Below are positions 1 through 9,884 of a stretch of DNA of 64,000 nucleotides, piece by piece (within the stretch, counting starts at the first letter, position 1; each line of letters opens with the position of its first letter). The notes under the pieces are model-generated. The model was not told the origin of the DNA. It did no database searches and was given only the letters and a program-made list of their open reading frames with translations. Origin of the DNA: Pontibacter russatus. Lineage in GTDB: Bacteria; Bacteroidota; Bacteroidia; Cytophagales; Hymenobacteraceae. A program made the position numbers and the translations under genes. The stretch lies in the NCBI RefSeq assembly GCF_009931655.1, contig NZ_CP047984.1:3427001-3491000 (forward strand), written 5' to 3'.

Positions 1-466
1 AGCGGTGAAAAACTGGTGCGGCCTTTTTGTCTGCGGCCTAAAGTACAGCGCTATATATAACATGAACCCGGGAAATATATTTAGTGCGAATTGCTGATAT
101 TAAAGCTTCTGCATAACAATGTTCGGCACGTTCACTGGCTCAATGCGAAAGTGTTTCCAGTTTTCACAGGAGGCGCCGGGGGTAGGGGCCCTCTATTTGT
201 AGATGTTGCGGTGCCGAACGCAGCGAGGCAGCCCGCAGCGGAGCGAGGGCAGCTTCAGCTACACAGTGCCGAGGGGGAAAACGAGGCCACTCGGCCTGAG
301 AGCACTACACTTAGCTATAGAACTTGAATTTGTATAGCCGGAGGGATGGACAGCAGTTCAGGTCTTAGGCAGAACAATTCCCGAGTCCACGTTAAATTAT
401 ATATATGATTACAGCTGATATATAGCTGGCTCTTGCACTGGCTATATAGGATTGACCTTGCCTGAT
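1..466. other. Gene-free leading region
   Basis: No supportable gene. A 78-codon open frame at 91-327 has low-complexity, non-protein-like composition and no recognisable motif. The stretch is rich in TATATA words (about 48-60, 399-406, 441-448), a feature of the whole window. The promoter of the following GH20 gene is probably here, but I could not place a convincing TAnnTTTG box. Confidence 0.5.
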
Positions 467-3034
467 ATGAAAAGACTCACGCTTTTACTTTTGTTCCTAG
501 TCAGTACCGCTACCGCGCAGGTAAAGCCTGTGCAACTGGCGGACAGTTTGTTCTCCACCTATTACCACCAGCGGGCAACCCTGTTTAAAAGCCTGCCATA
601 TACCCAGGGAGATATTATTTTCCTGGGCAACAGCATCAGCGACGGCGGCGAGTGGAGCGAACTGTTTGCCGACGGCAGAATGAAGAACCGGGGCATCAGC
701 GGCGATAATTCTGCCGGGGTGCTGCATCGCCTTGAAGAGGTGGCACTGCGCAAGCCAGCAAAGGTCTTCCTGCTGATAGGCACCAACGACCTGGCCCGGA
801 ATATATCGGCGGACAGCCTGCTGAAAAACATGTTCTGGATAGCTGATTACCTGAAGGAGAAGACACTGGCCACCCAGCTATATGTCCAGAGCATCCTGCC
901 GGTGAACGAGCGCTTTAATAAGTTTGGCGGCCACACCAGCAAAGGAGATCTCATCAGGAAAGTAAACGCGCAGCTTCAGGCAGGCGCCTCCAAACATGGC
1001 TATATATCCCTCGACCTTCATACGCCTTTCTCAGACAACACCGGCAGACTCAACGCCCGGTACACCAACGACGGCCTGCACCTGAACGGCGACGGTTACG
1101 CTTTCTGGAAGCACCTGATCTATGACGAGGTGTATGACCTGCAGCAAAAGCCCTCCATTATACCCGCGCCCCAGCAACTGCAGTGGAAGGAAGACGCATT
1201 CCCCCTTTACCAGAGTAAGTCCATCGTTGTGCGTGATACCGCTCTGAAAAAAGAGGCAGCGCGGTTACAGGCCATGCTCGCGGAAAAGGGGCTGCGGGTA
1301 GATATAAAAGACAGGGCCGTCCCAAACGAACCATATATAGCCTTGGCGCTGGAAAAAACGGAAGCGCCCCGCCTTGCAGAAGAGGCCTACACATTGTTGG
1401 TGAACAAAGACAGGGCGACGATCAAAGCCAACACGGCGCACGGTATCTTCAATGGCATACAGACGCTCGGCCAGCTTATGCGCGATGCGGCCTATATACC
1501 CGGTTGTGAGGTGCGCGACTGGCCAGCATTCAGTTGGAGGGGCTATATGGTGGACGTGGGCAGGAACTACCAGTCGATGGAGATGCTGAAGGAGCAGATT
1601 GACGTGATGGCCCGGTATAAACTCAACATCTTCCACTTCCACCCGACCGAGGACATTGCCTGGCGACTGGAGGTGCCCCGCTACCCGCAACTGACCGCCC
1701 CGGAGCATATGTTGCGCAACAAAGGGGCCTACTACACCGTGGCCGAGATACAGGAACTGATCAAATACTGCAAAGACCGCCACATCACCTTTGTGCCCGA
1801 GATTGACATGCCGGGCCACAGTGCCGCCTTCACCCGGGCCATGGGCGTGGACATGCAAAGCGAGGAGGGGCTGGCGATACTAAAGGACATCCTGAATGAT
1901 TTCTGCGACACCTACGACGTGCCTTATGTGCATATAGGAGGCGATGAGGTGGAGATCACGAACAGGGACTTCCTACCCCAGGTCACGGAGTGGCTGCACG
2001 AGAGGGGCAAGCAGACCATCGGCTGGGAGCCGGGCGGCAACCTGGACAAAGCCACCATTCGCCAGCTGTGGATGCAGGACGGCGCCACCAACCCCGACAA
2101 TACCTATATCGACTCCCGCCACCTTTACCTCAACCACGTGGACCCGCTGGAGGCAGTTACTACCATTTTCAACCGCCAGATCGGCGACAGGGAGGCAGGG
2201 GACAGCACGGTACTGGGCGGCACCCTCTGCGTGTGGCACGACCGGAACGTGCTGAAGCAGGAGGACGTACTGCAGATGAACCCGGTTTATCCGGGGATGC
2301 TGACCTTTGCTGAGCGCAGTTGGAAAGGCGGCGGCCATCCCGGCTGGATCACCAACGTCCAGGCCGATCAGACAGAGCGGCTGCAGGAGTTCCGGGAATT
2401 CGAGAACCGGCTGCTGGATCATCAGGAATTATATTTTGAGGGCAAGCCCTTCCCATATGCCGCGCAGGCAGATATAAAGTGGAAGCTGTACGGGCCTTAC
2501 AAGAATAAAGGAGAACTCTCTACTTCGTTTGCCCCGGAGAAGAAATCCTTCAAAGGTAAAAAGCCCGCCGCTGAGGCAGTGGGAGGCACCGTGGTGCTGC
2601 GCCACTTCTGGCACCCGCTGGTAACAGGTGTATTGGAGAAAGCGGAGGAGAACAACACCTGGTATGCCACCACCCGGTTCTGGAGCGATGTGGATACCAC
2701 AGGCCACTTCTGGATCGGCTTCCAGAACCTTTCCCGCTCCCAGAACTCCGACACGCCCGCAAAGGGAGCCTGGGACAACAAGGGCAGCGCCATATACCTG
2801 AACGGCAAGGCCATCGCGCCACCCGCATGGAAGCGGGCAGGGCAGCAGGGTAACTCCGAAATACCGCTTCTTGATGAAGGGTATGAGTACCGTGCGCCCA
2901 TAGCTGTTCCCGTAAAAAGAGGCTGGAACACCGTGCTGGTGAAGCTGCCGGTGGGAAGCTTCAAGGGAAGGGACTGGCACAACCCCGTGAAGTGGATGTT
3001 CACATTTGTGCCGGTAAGTATTTCGGATTTGTAA
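467..3034 (+). CDS. Secreted SGNH esterase - GH20 beta-hexosaminidase fusion
   Basis: A two-enzyme secreted protein of 855 residues. The N-terminus is a signal peptide (MKRLTLLLLFLVSTATAQ). Residues about 45-225 form an SGNH/GDSL hydrolase: GNSIS (nucleophile block), RGISGDN, GTND and the DGLH block of the catalytic Asp/His. Next come a GH20b-like domain (from about SIIPAPQ) and a GH20 catalytic domain with the FHFHPTED and PEIDMPGHSAAF segments and the acid/assistant pair D493-E494 in HIGGDEVEI. GH20 enzymes release terminal N-acetylhexosamines; the SGNH half would remove an ester such as acetate. The C-terminal third (about 640-855) is unassigned and probably a beta-rich accessory domain. 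A TTG at 452 would add five residues, but the ATG at 467 begins exactly at the signal peptide. Three sulfatases follow, which suggests joint attack on a sulfated, acylated amino-sugar glycan. Confidence 0.9.
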   Translation: MKRLTLLLLFLVSTATAQVKPVQLADSLFSTYYHQRATLFKSLPYTQGDIIFLGNSISDGGEWSELFADGRMKNRGISGDNSAGVLHRLEEVALRKPAKVFLLIGTNDLARNISADSLLKNMFWIADYLKEKTLATQLYVQSILPVNERFNKFGGHTSKGDLIRKVNAQLQAGASKHGYISLDLHTPFSDNTGRLNARYTNDGLHLNGDGYAFWKHLIYDEVYDLQQKPSIIPAPQQLQWKEDAFPLYQSKSIVVRDTALKKEAARLQAMLAEKGLRVDIKDRAVPNEPYIALALEKTEAPRLAEEAYTLLVNKDRATIKANTAHGIFNGIQTLGQLMRDAAYIPGCEVRDWPAFSWRGYMVDVGRNYQSMEMLKEQIDVMARYKLNIFHFHPTEDIAWRLEVPRYPQLTAPEHMLRNKGAYYTVAEIQELIKYCKDRHITFVPEIDMPGHSAAFTRAMGVDMQSEEGLAILKDILNDFCDTYDVPYVHIGGDEVEITNRDFLPQVTEWLHERGKQTIGWEPGGNLDKATIRQLWMQDGATNPDNTYIDSRHLYLNHVDPLEAVTTIFNRQIGDREAGDSTVLGGTLCVWHDRNVLKQEDVLQMNPVYPGMLTFAERSWKGGGHPGWITNVQADQTERLQEFREFENRLLDHQELYFEGKPFPYAAQADIKWKLYGPYKNKGELSTSFAPEKKSFKGKKPAAEAVGGTVVLRHFWHPLVTGVLEKAEENNTWYATTRFWSDVDTTGHFWIGFQNLSRSQNSDTPAKGAWDNKGSAIYLNGKAIAPPAWKRAGQQGNSEIPLLDEGYEYRAPIAVPVKRGWNTVLVKLPVGSFKGRDWHNPVKWMFTFVPVSISDL

Positions 3035-3540
3035 AGCAGGACGTTTACTGCCTCATGGGATGACTGCTTTTCCAGCGGTCAGGGCCTGAAGGAGGGAAGT
3101 GTCAAGGGCATGACTGCCCAATAGCTCGCCACAACCCTGGAGAGAGCCGCCGGAAGCCCTGACATCGGCGCAGCGGTAGCCGCGACAGATGTTTTTTAGA
3201 ATCTATTTGCGTGTTCGTTAACACATTTGTTGGTTTTTCCTTGCTTCACTTGATGATTGCGCTTACATTTAGTTGTGGCGCGAGGCTATATATAAAAGAG
3301 TTATATATACCAAGTAGGTGCCCCTGCCTCAACTGGTGATGATCCCTGTCCTCTCTTTTACAGGATTTGCTATGAGGAGATGCGGGTAGACGGCAGCACA
3401 CGGAAGCCCTGGAAGAGGTGAACCGTTGCAGCGAACCTGAAGGGCAGCCTAGCAGAAGGTGCTTCCGCAGTTGGGCAGCTGCGGATTAGGACAGGGGCGC
3501 CGGAAATATCATCGGCTGCAAAACAAGCCATAGCACGCTT
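3035..3540. other. Intergenic region before the sulfatase operon
   Basis: About 500 bases without a supportable gene. A 233-codon open frame on the minus strand (3370-4071) is antisense to the sulfatase and lacks protein character. TATATA words occur near 3290-3312 just upstream of the sulfatase. No clear promoter or terminator hairpin was seen. Confidence 0.5.
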
Positions 3541-5070
3541 ATGCGACATCGGACATATATAAACACAAGCTTTTTTCTGTTGCTGGTCGCTCTCTTGGTG
3601 GCGCCGCTGGCGCATGCGCAGCAGCCGAATGTTATCCTGATTTACGCGGACGACCTGGGGTACGGTGACCTGAGCTGCTATGGCGCCACAAAAATCTCGA
3701 CACCCCATATTGATAGACTGGCCGCGCAGGGCATCCGTTTCACCAACGGCCACTCCACCTCCGCCACCTGCACGCCTTCCCGCTATGCCCTGATGACGGG
3801 CGAGTATCCCTGGCGGAGGCCGGGAACCAGCATTCTGCCGGGCAACGCCGCCCTGATCGTGCCCACCGATAAGGCCACCTTGCCGGGCGTGTTCAAAAAA
3901 GCTGGCTATAGGACGGCTATCGTCGGCAAGTGGCATTTGGGCCTGGGCGATGCCATAGAAAAGAACTGGAACAGCGGCATCACACCCGGTCCCAATGAGG
4001 TGGGCTTCGACTACTCCTTTATCTTTCCCGCCACAGCCGACAGGGTGCCCACCGTGTTCATGGAGAACCACCGCGTGGTGGGGCTCGATCCGGCAGACCC
4101 GATACAGGTAAACTACGCGGCGAAAGTCGGCAGCGACCCAACAGGCAGCGAGAACCCGGAGCTATTGAAGATGAAGGCCTCGCCGAACCACGGGCATGAC
4201 AACACCATCGTCAACGGTATTGGCCGCATTGGCTATATGAGCGGGGGGAAGAAAGCGAGATGGACTGATGAGGAAGTGCCGCTCACGTTTCTGCAAAAAG
4301 CAAAGGACTTCATCGGCGAAAATGAGAAAAAGCCCTTCTTCCTGTTCTACTCCCTCACCGAGCCGCACGTGCCGCGTATGCCAGCCACTGTTTTCAAAGG
4401 GAAGAGTGACCTGGGCTACCGGGGCGATGTGATCCTGCAGTTGGATTGGGCGGTGGGCGAGATTCTGAAAGAACTCGAGCACCTGGGCATTTCGAAAAAC
4501 ACCCTCATTGTCTTTACCAGCGATAACGGCCCGGTGCTGGACGATGGCTACGAGGACGGGGCTGTTACGCAACAAAACGGACATATGCCTGCCGTCCCGC
4601 TCCGCGGCGGAAAGTACAGCGCTTTTGAGGGAGGCACCCGGGTACCCTGGATCGTGAGCTGGCCGGGCAGCATAAAACCAGGCAAGTCTGATGCGCTGGT
4701 TTCACAGGTCGATTTACTGGCGTCCTTCGCCGCCCTGCTACGCCAGCCGCTGGCAGAGACGGACGCACCTGACAGCCATGACCTGATGAAGGCGTTGCTG
4801 GGGAAAACGGACAGGGGCAGAGACGTTCTGGTGCAGCAGGGCGGCGCGCTGGCTGTTGTGAAAGACAACTGGAAGTATATAGAGCCAAATAAGGGCCCCT
4901 CCTATAACAAACTGACGGGGATTGAGTTGGGAAATGCCGCGGAGCCGCAGCTATATGACCTGAGCAAGGACATCGGGGAGCAGCGCAACCTGGCAGCCCG
5001 TCATCCGGACAAGGTACAGGAACTCGCCCGCTTACTCAAAGAGATAAAAGAAGCGGGCAGGAGCAGGTAG
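3541..5070 (+). CDS. Secreted formylglycine-dependent sulfatase (arylsulfatase family S1)
   Basis: A 509-residue hydrolase of sulfate esters. It has a signal peptide ending in AHAQ, then the family opening NVILIYADDLGYGDLSCYG, whose paired Asp bind calcium. The catalytic motif is C77-T-P-S-R; the Cys must be converted to formylglycine by a maturase, which is not in this window. Further sulfatase marks are VGKWHLG, FTSDNGP and a C-terminal QLYDLSKDIGEQRNLA segment. It is exported across the inner membrane. The gene starts a tight tandem of three sulfatases (gaps 17 and 21 bases), almost certainly co-transcribed. The sulfated substrate cannot be read from sequence; the neighbouring GH20 suggests a sulfated N-acetylhexosamine glycan. 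Confidence 0.92.
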   Translation: MRHRTYINTSFFLLLVALLVAPLAHAQQPNVILIYADDLGYGDLSCYGATKISTPHIDRLAAQGIRFTNGHSTSATCTPSRYALMTGEYPWRRPGTSILPGNAALIVPTDKATLPGVFKKAGYRTAIVGKWHLGLGDAIEKNWNSGITPGPNEVGFDYSFIFPATADRVPTVFMENHRVVGLDPADPIQVNYAAKVGSDPTGSENPELLKMKASPNHGHDNTIVNGIGRIGYMSGGKKARWTDEEVPLTFLQKAKDFIGENEKKPFFLFYSLTEPHVPRMPATVFKGKSDLGYRGDVILQLDWAVGEILKELEHLGISKNTLIVFTSDNGPVLDDGYEDGAVTQQNGHMPAVPLRGGKYSAFEGGTRVPWIVSWPGSIKPGKSDALVSQVDLLASFAALLRQPLAETDAPDSHDLMKALLGKTDRGRDVLVQQGGALAVVKDNWKYIEPNKGPSYNKLTGIELGNAAEPQLYDLSKDIGEQRNLAARHPDKVQELARLLKEIKEAGRSR

Positions 5071-5087
5071 CAAGCAACAAACCCTAT

Positions 5088-6620
5088 ATGAAGAAGCATT
5101 TATTTTTACTGATGGCGGGGCTGGTGCTGAGCCTTGCGGCACACGCGCAGCAAAAAGGCAGGCAGCCCAACATCCTGATCATCGTCTCCGACGACCACGC
5201 CTACCAGGCCATCAGCGCCTACGGGGGCGACAAGTTGATGGAGACGCCCAACATCGACCGCATCGCCGGGGAAGGGGCCCTCTTCAACAAAGCCTACGTC
5301 ACGAACTCTATCTGCGGGCCGAGCCGGGCCGTTATCCTGACGGGGAAGTACAGCCACAAGAACGGCTTCAGGGACAACGAGAACTCCAGCTTCGACGGCA
5401 GCCAGAACACCTTCGTGAAAGAGCTGCGCAAAGGGGGGTACCAGACCGCCTGGGTGGGCAAGTGGCACCTGGAGACCGACCCGCAGGGCTTCGACTACTG
5501 GCAGATACTCCCCGGCCAGGGGCACTACTATAACCCCGACTTCCTGATGATGGACGGCAGCCGGAAAAGGATAGAAGGCTATGTGGCCAATGTAACGGCC
5601 GACGTGGCCGAGGAGTGGCTGGAGAGGCGGGACAAGGAAAAGCCTTTTTGCCTGGTGATCGGCCACAAGGCCACCCACCGCACCTGGATTCCGGACACTG
5701 CCGACATGGGCATGTTCGACGAGGTGACCTTCCCAATTCCTGAAACTTTTCACGACGGTTATGAAAACCGGGAGGCGGCCAGGGTGCAGGAGATGTCCGT
5801 TGCCCGGGACCTCATCATGGGCTACGACCTGAAGATGTTCCCGGACTATGACAGCATCAGGGACGGCAACATCACCCGCATGAACGCCGCCCAGCGAGCG
5901 AAGTTCAAGGCCTATTACAAGCCCATCTACGAAGACCTGCAGGCCCGGAACCTGACAGGGAAGGAACTGGGGGAGTGGAAATTCCAGCGCTACATGCGCG
6001 ACTACCTGGCCACGGCCGCCTCCATGGACCGCAGCATCGGCCGCACCCTGGACTATCTGGACAGAAACAGACTCACCGGCAACACCATCGTCATCTACGT
6101 GTCGGACCAGGGCTTTTTCCTGGGCGAGCACGGCTGGTTCGACAAGCGCTTCATGTACGAGGAGTCGTTCCGCACGCCGATGATGATGCGCTACCCTGGT
6201 GTGGTGAAGCCCGGCACGGTGTCGGATGACTTTGTGATGAACCTCGACATCGCCCCAACCATGCTGGATGCGGCCGGTGTCGCCATCCCTCCCGACATGC
6301 AGGGGGAGTCGATGCTGCCCCTGCTGACCGAAAGAAATGCGAAAGGCCGCGACGCCATGTATTACCATTACTATGAGAACGGCGAGCATGCCGTGTCGCC
6401 TCACTTCGGCATCAAGACCAAACGCTACAAGCTGATCCGCTTTTACAAACGGGTGGAGTCGTGGGAGCTCTACGATCTGCAGAAAGACCCGCGCGAGCTG
6501 GACAACCTGTACGGGAAGAAGGGCTACGAGAAGCTCACCGCCAACCTGAAGAAACAGCTCGACGGGCTGATAAGCCGGTATGAGGACGGGGACGCCAGGC
6601 AGATACTGCTGCATCAGTAG
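5088..6620 (+). CDS. Secreted sulfatase, N-acetylglucosamine-6-sulfatase-like
   Basis: A 510-residue sulfatase with signal peptide (ends AHAQ) and the opening NILIIVSDDHAYQAISAYGG. The formylglycine motif is C76-G-P-S-R. VGKWHLET, YVSDQGFFLGEHGWFDKR and WELYDLQKDPRELDNLY mark the remaining family blocks. The SDDHAYQAIS, SICGPSR and SDQGFFLGEHGW style resembles sulfatases described as N-acetylglucosamine-6-O-sulfatases (S1_11-like); this sub-family call is from memory and tentative. It lies 17 bases after the first sulfatase. A 502-codon frame exists opposite it on the minus strand but is an antisense shadow of a G+C-rich gene. Confidence 0.9.
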   Translation: MKKHLFLLMAGLVLSLAAHAQQKGRQPNILIIVSDDHAYQAISAYGGDKLMETPNIDRIAGEGALFNKAYVTNSICGPSRAVILTGKYSHKNGFRDNENSSFDGSQNTFVKELRKGGYQTAWVGKWHLETDPQGFDYWQILPGQGHYYNPDFLMMDGSRKRIEGYVANVTADVAEEWLERRDKEKPFCLVIGHKATHRTWIPDTADMGMFDEVTFPIPETFHDGYENREAARVQEMSVARDLIMGYDLKMFPDYDSIRDGNITRMNAAQRAKFKAYYKPIYEDLQARNLTGKELGEWKFQRYMRDYLATAASMDRSIGRTLDYLDRNRLTGNTIVIYVSDQGFFLGEHGWFDKRFMYEESFRTPMMMRYPGVVKPGTVSDDFVMNLDIAPTMLDAAGVAIPPDMQGESMLPLLTERNAKGRDAMYYHYYENGEHAVSPHFGIKTKRYKLIRFYKRVESWELYDLQKDPRELDNLYGKKGYEKLTANLKKQLDGLISRYEDGDARQILLHQ

Positions 6621-6641
6621 AAAACTTTAGCTTAGCAGACT

Positions 6642-8045
6642 ATGAAAAGACTCAGCATTCTCTTTTGTATGGCGCTGTTCGCGCTGTCAGCCTTTGCGCA
6701 GAAACGGCCGAACGTTATCTTCATCCTCGCGGACGACATGGGGTATGGCGACCTGGGCTGCTACGGGCAGGAACTGATACAGACTCCGAACATAGACAAG
6801 CTCGCCGCCAGCGGCATGCGCTTCACCCAGTTCTACGCGGGCACGTCTGTCTGCGCCCCCTCCCGGGCCTCGCTGCTGACCGGGCTGCACACGGGGCACA
6901 CGCCGGTGCGGGGCAACTTTGAGATACAGCCGGAAGGGCAGTTCCCGATACCCGACTCCACTTACACGATGGCAGAGATGTTCCGGAAGGCGGGCTATGC
7001 CACCGGCCTGTTTGGGAAGTGGGGGCTCGGGCACCCGGGCTCGGAGGGCGCTCCCGAGCACCAGGGCTTCGACCGGTTTTATGGCTACAACTGCCAGCGG
7101 CAGTCGCACAACTTCTTCCCGGACCACCTGTGGGACAACAAGCAGCGGGTCGGGCTGGCGAACACGCCGACGGACCAGCGGCAGTACGCGCCCGACCTTA
7201 TCCAGGAAAGGGCCCTGGCCTTTCTTACCGGCAACAGCAAAGCGCCCTTCTTCCTGTACCTGGCCTACACCCTGCCGCACGCCGGGCTGCAGCTGCCGGC
7301 GGGAGATAGTGTGTTTGAAGCATATAAGCGGAAGTTCGGTGAGAAGCCGGTCGCTGTTCCTGAAAAATGGGATGGAAAAGGTTACCAGCCGCAGGCTTAC
7401 CCGCGCGCCGCCTACGCCGCCATGGTCACCAAGCTGGATAGCTATGTGGGCGAGGTCATGCAGGAGGTGAAAAGGCTGGGCATCGAAGAAAGCACGCTCA
7501 TCGTCTTCACCAGCGACAACGGGCCGCACCGCGAGGGCGGGAACGTGCCGGAGTTCTTCAACAGCAGCGGCGGCCTTAGGGGCATCAAGCGCGACCTGTA
7601 CGAGGGGGGCATCCGGGTGCCGATGATCGCCGCCTGGCCTTCCGTTATCAAAAAAGGGACGGAATCAGACTACGCCGGGGCCTTCTGGGACTTTTTCCCC
7701 ACCTTCGCCGCCTTGGCGGGCCAGCCCGCCCCCGCCGGCACAGACGGGATTTCCATCCTCCCTGCGCTTACATCCAGAGGAAAGCAGAAGCAGCACGCGT
7801 TCCTGTACTGGGAGTTCCACGAGGACGGTGGCAGGCAGGCCGTGCGGATGGGGGATTGGAAAGGCGTGCGGCTCGGCGTGAAGAAAGACAGGAACGCCCC
7901 CGTCCAGCTGTACGACCTCGCCACCGACCCCCGGGAGATAAAAGACATCAGCGCCGCCCACCCGGATGTTGTGAAGCAGATAGCAGCCATCATGGCGCGC
8001 GAACATATAGCAAACAAAGATTTCCCGCTGGTGGCGGAGAAATAA
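6642..8045 (+). CDS. Secreted sulfatase (arylsulfatase family S1)
   Basis: A 467-residue sulfatase, third of the tandem. Signal peptide MKRLSILFCMALFALSAFAQ; calcium-site opening NVIFILADDMGYGDLGCYG; formylglycine motif C71-A-P-S-R followed by the helix ASLLTGLHTGHTPVRGN. Other blocks are GLFGKWGLG, FTSDNGPHREGG and VQLYDLATDPREIKDIS. The short length and the HTGH..RGN stretch place it in a different sub-family from the two before it, so the three enzymes probably take different sulfate positions or different sugars. It starts 21 bases after the previous stop and ends the sulfatase run. Confidence 0.92.
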   Translation: MKRLSILFCMALFALSAFAQKRPNVIFILADDMGYGDLGCYGQELIQTPNIDKLAASGMRFTQFYAGTSVCAPSRASLLTGLHTGHTPVRGNFEIQPEGQFPIPDSTYTMAEMFRKAGYATGLFGKWGLGHPGSEGAPEHQGFDRFYGYNCQRQSHNFFPDHLWDNKQRVGLANTPTDQRQYAPDLIQERALAFLTGNSKAPFFLYLAYTLPHAGLQLPAGDSVFEAYKRKFGEKPVAVPEKWDGKGYQPQAYPRAAYAAMVTKLDSYVGEVMQEVKRLGIEESTLIVFTSDNGPHREGGNVPEFFNSSGGLRGIKRDLYEGGIRVPMIAAWPSVIKKGTESDYAGAFWDFFPTFAALAGQPAPAGTDGISILPALTSRGKQKQHAFLYWEFHEDGGRQAVRMGDWKGVRLGVKKDRNAPVQLYDLATDPREIKDISAAHPDVVKQIAAIMAREHIANKDFPLVAEK

Positions 8046-8279
8046 GGCAAACCACTACAGCCTGTTTCTGCCGCTTCAGCATACAGCCAGCCGCCCAATC
8101 GCATCCCGGCCATATATGGAGCAGGGGGCTGATGGCGAAAGAATATGCTTTGCTCATCACCAGTGTAACAGAGCCCCCGCTTGCACGCCGCGTTTTCCCA
8201 ATGTCTGCTGTTAACATCTTTCGTCCTACTGCTTCGTAAAGAGAAGAATCATGTATTTACTCTGAAACGTGATCTATAT

Positions 8280-9884
8280 ATGGCAGACAGCAGTGAAGAG
8301 AAACATCAGGACGATAAAGGGATGCAAGGCGGCATGGGCATGCGCGGTGTAACCAGGCCTATGGCCGAGCAGGAGGTACGGCAGCACAATAAGCAAATGC
8401 ACGGGGAGGGGCAGCACCAGCGGGGCGAATATCACCAGGAGGAGCATCAGCAAGAGAAGGGCAACGGCCACAGCATGGTGATGTCGGATGATATGCGGGA
8501 GAAGATGCTGCACATGCACCACATGCAGACCCTGTGGGTGTACTGGATGATTATCCTCCTCGGTGCCTGGGTGCTCATCTCGCCGCTCACGTTTGATTAC
8601 AGCATCGGCACGGTGGAGCCGTCGGGCGGCAGGAGCGTGTGGCTCACCCTAGACCAGCGCATCGCCTTCATGAAGTGGAGCGACATCATCAGCGGCGCCC
8701 TGCTGATCTTCTTCGGGTGGCGCGGGCTCACGCCGAACCGCCCCGTCAGCCTCTGGGTCTGTTGCTTTGTCGGCATATGGCTCACCATGGCACCGCTTGT
8801 TTTCTGGTCGCCAACGGCGGTGGCTTACCTCAACGACACCCTGGTGGGGGCGCTCATCATTGCCCTGGCCATTCTGATACCGGGTATGCCCAACATGATC
8901 ATGTACATGAAAATGGGCCCCGAAACACCGCCAGGCTGGAGCTATAATCCCTCGAGTTGGCCGCAGCGCTGGATCATGATGGTGCTTGGCTTCCTGGGCT
9001 GGATCGTGTCGCGCTACCTTGCCGCCTTCCAGCTCGGCTACATCGACAGTGTCTGGGACCCGTTCTTCGGGCAGCAGAGCGAGCAGGTGCTCAACTCTGC
9101 CATGTCGCACTCGCTGCCCATCTCCGACGCGGGCCTGGGCGCCATCGCCTATACTCTTGAGTTCCTGATGGGCTGGATGGGGGCTCCCTCGCGCTGGCGC
9201 ACCATGCCGTGGATGGTCGCCATCTTCGGTATTCTGGTCATCCCGCTGGGATGCGTCCATATCTTCCTGGTCATCAGTCAGCCGGTGATGGTGGGTGCCT
9301 GGTGTACGTTCTGCCTGCTGGCCGCAGCCATCATGATCCCCATGATACCGCTGGAGGTCGATGAGGTGATTGCGATGGGGCAATTCATGAAGAAGAAGGT
9401 GAAAGAGGGCGAAGGCTTCTGGAAAGTGTTCTGGAAGGGCGGCACCATTGAGAGCGATGCCAAAGACGAAGCGCCGGAGCTGATGCAGTTCCCGCAGGAG
9501 CCGGGGGCGGTGTACGCGTCTTCTATATGGGGGGTTAGCTTCCCCCGGACGCTGACCGTGGCGGCACTGCTGGGGGCGGCGCTGGTGTTTGCCCCAGGCC
9601 TTTTCGGTGTGGGGATACAGGAAACAGTGGCCAACGTCTTTCACCTGACCGGTTCGCTGATTGTAGTCACCTCCGTTTTTTGCATGGGTGAGCCGCTTCG
9701 CAGGGGCCGCTACTTTAATGTGCTGTTGGGGCTGATTGTGGCGGTGGCGCCCTGGTTCCTGAGCAGCAGTCCGGCAGGTTTAAGTGCAGCCGGCGTGGCA
9801 TTGGGGCTGGCCGTGGCGGCGCTGGCGCTACCGCTGGGCCCTGTGAAGCAACATTATGCCGGGTGGGATGAGTACATCAGGTAA
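8280..9884 (+). CDS. SPW-repeat / vitamin K epoxide reductase-like membrane protein
   Basis: A 534-residue polytopic membrane protein. The start is the ATG inside CTATATATGG at 8280; an upstream frame from 8181 adds an unlikely leader. Residues 1-75 are soluble and very rich in His, Met, Gln and Glu. SPW-repeat-like segments follow (LISPLTFDY, LTMAPLVFW), then a four-helix VKOR-like domain with the CxxC pair C342-T-F-C345 (GAWCTFCLLAAAIM), and C-terminal helices. VKOR homologues reoxidise periplasmic dithiol oxidases using quinones; that role here is inferred from the CxxC alone, since I do not see the loop cysteine pair clearly. The His/Met-rich N-terminus could bind metal. The stop overlaps the start of the next gene, so the two are probably translated together. 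Confidence 0.75.
   Translation: MADSSEEKHQDDKGMQGGMGMRGVTRPMAEQEVRQHNKQMHGEGQHQRGEYHQEEHQQEKGNGHSMVMSDDMREKMLHMHHMQTLWVYWMIILLGAWVLISPLTFDYSIGTVEPSGGRSVWLTLDQRIAFMKWSDIISGALLIFFGWRGLTPNRPVSLWVCCFVGIWLTMAPLVFWSPTAVAYLNDTLVGALIIALAILIPGMPNMIMYMKMGPETPPGWSYNPSSWPQRWIMMVLGFLGWIVSRYLAAFQLGYIDSVWDPFFGQQSEQVLNSAMSHSLPISDAGLGAIAYTLEFLMGWMGAPSRWRTMPWMVAIFGILVIPLGCVHIFLVISQPVMVGAWCTFCLLAAAIMIPMIPLEVDEVIAMGQFMKKKVKEGEGFWKVFWKGGTIESDAKDEAPELMQFPQEPGAVYASSIWGVSFPRTLTVAALLGAALVFAPGLFGVGIQETVANVFHLTGSLIVVTSVFCMGEPLRRGRYFNVLLGLIVAVAPWFLSSSPAGLSAAGVALGLAVAALALPLGPVKQHYAGWDEYIR

Noticed and set aside
91-327. 78-codon frame at the window start
   Set aside because: Composition unlike a protein; no signal, motif or neighbour support.
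5106-6614. 502-codon open frame on the minus strand opposite the second sulfatase
   Set aside because: Antisense shadow of a G+C-rich gene; composition rich in His, Val, Gly and Gln, no motif, while the plus strand encodes a complete sulfatase.
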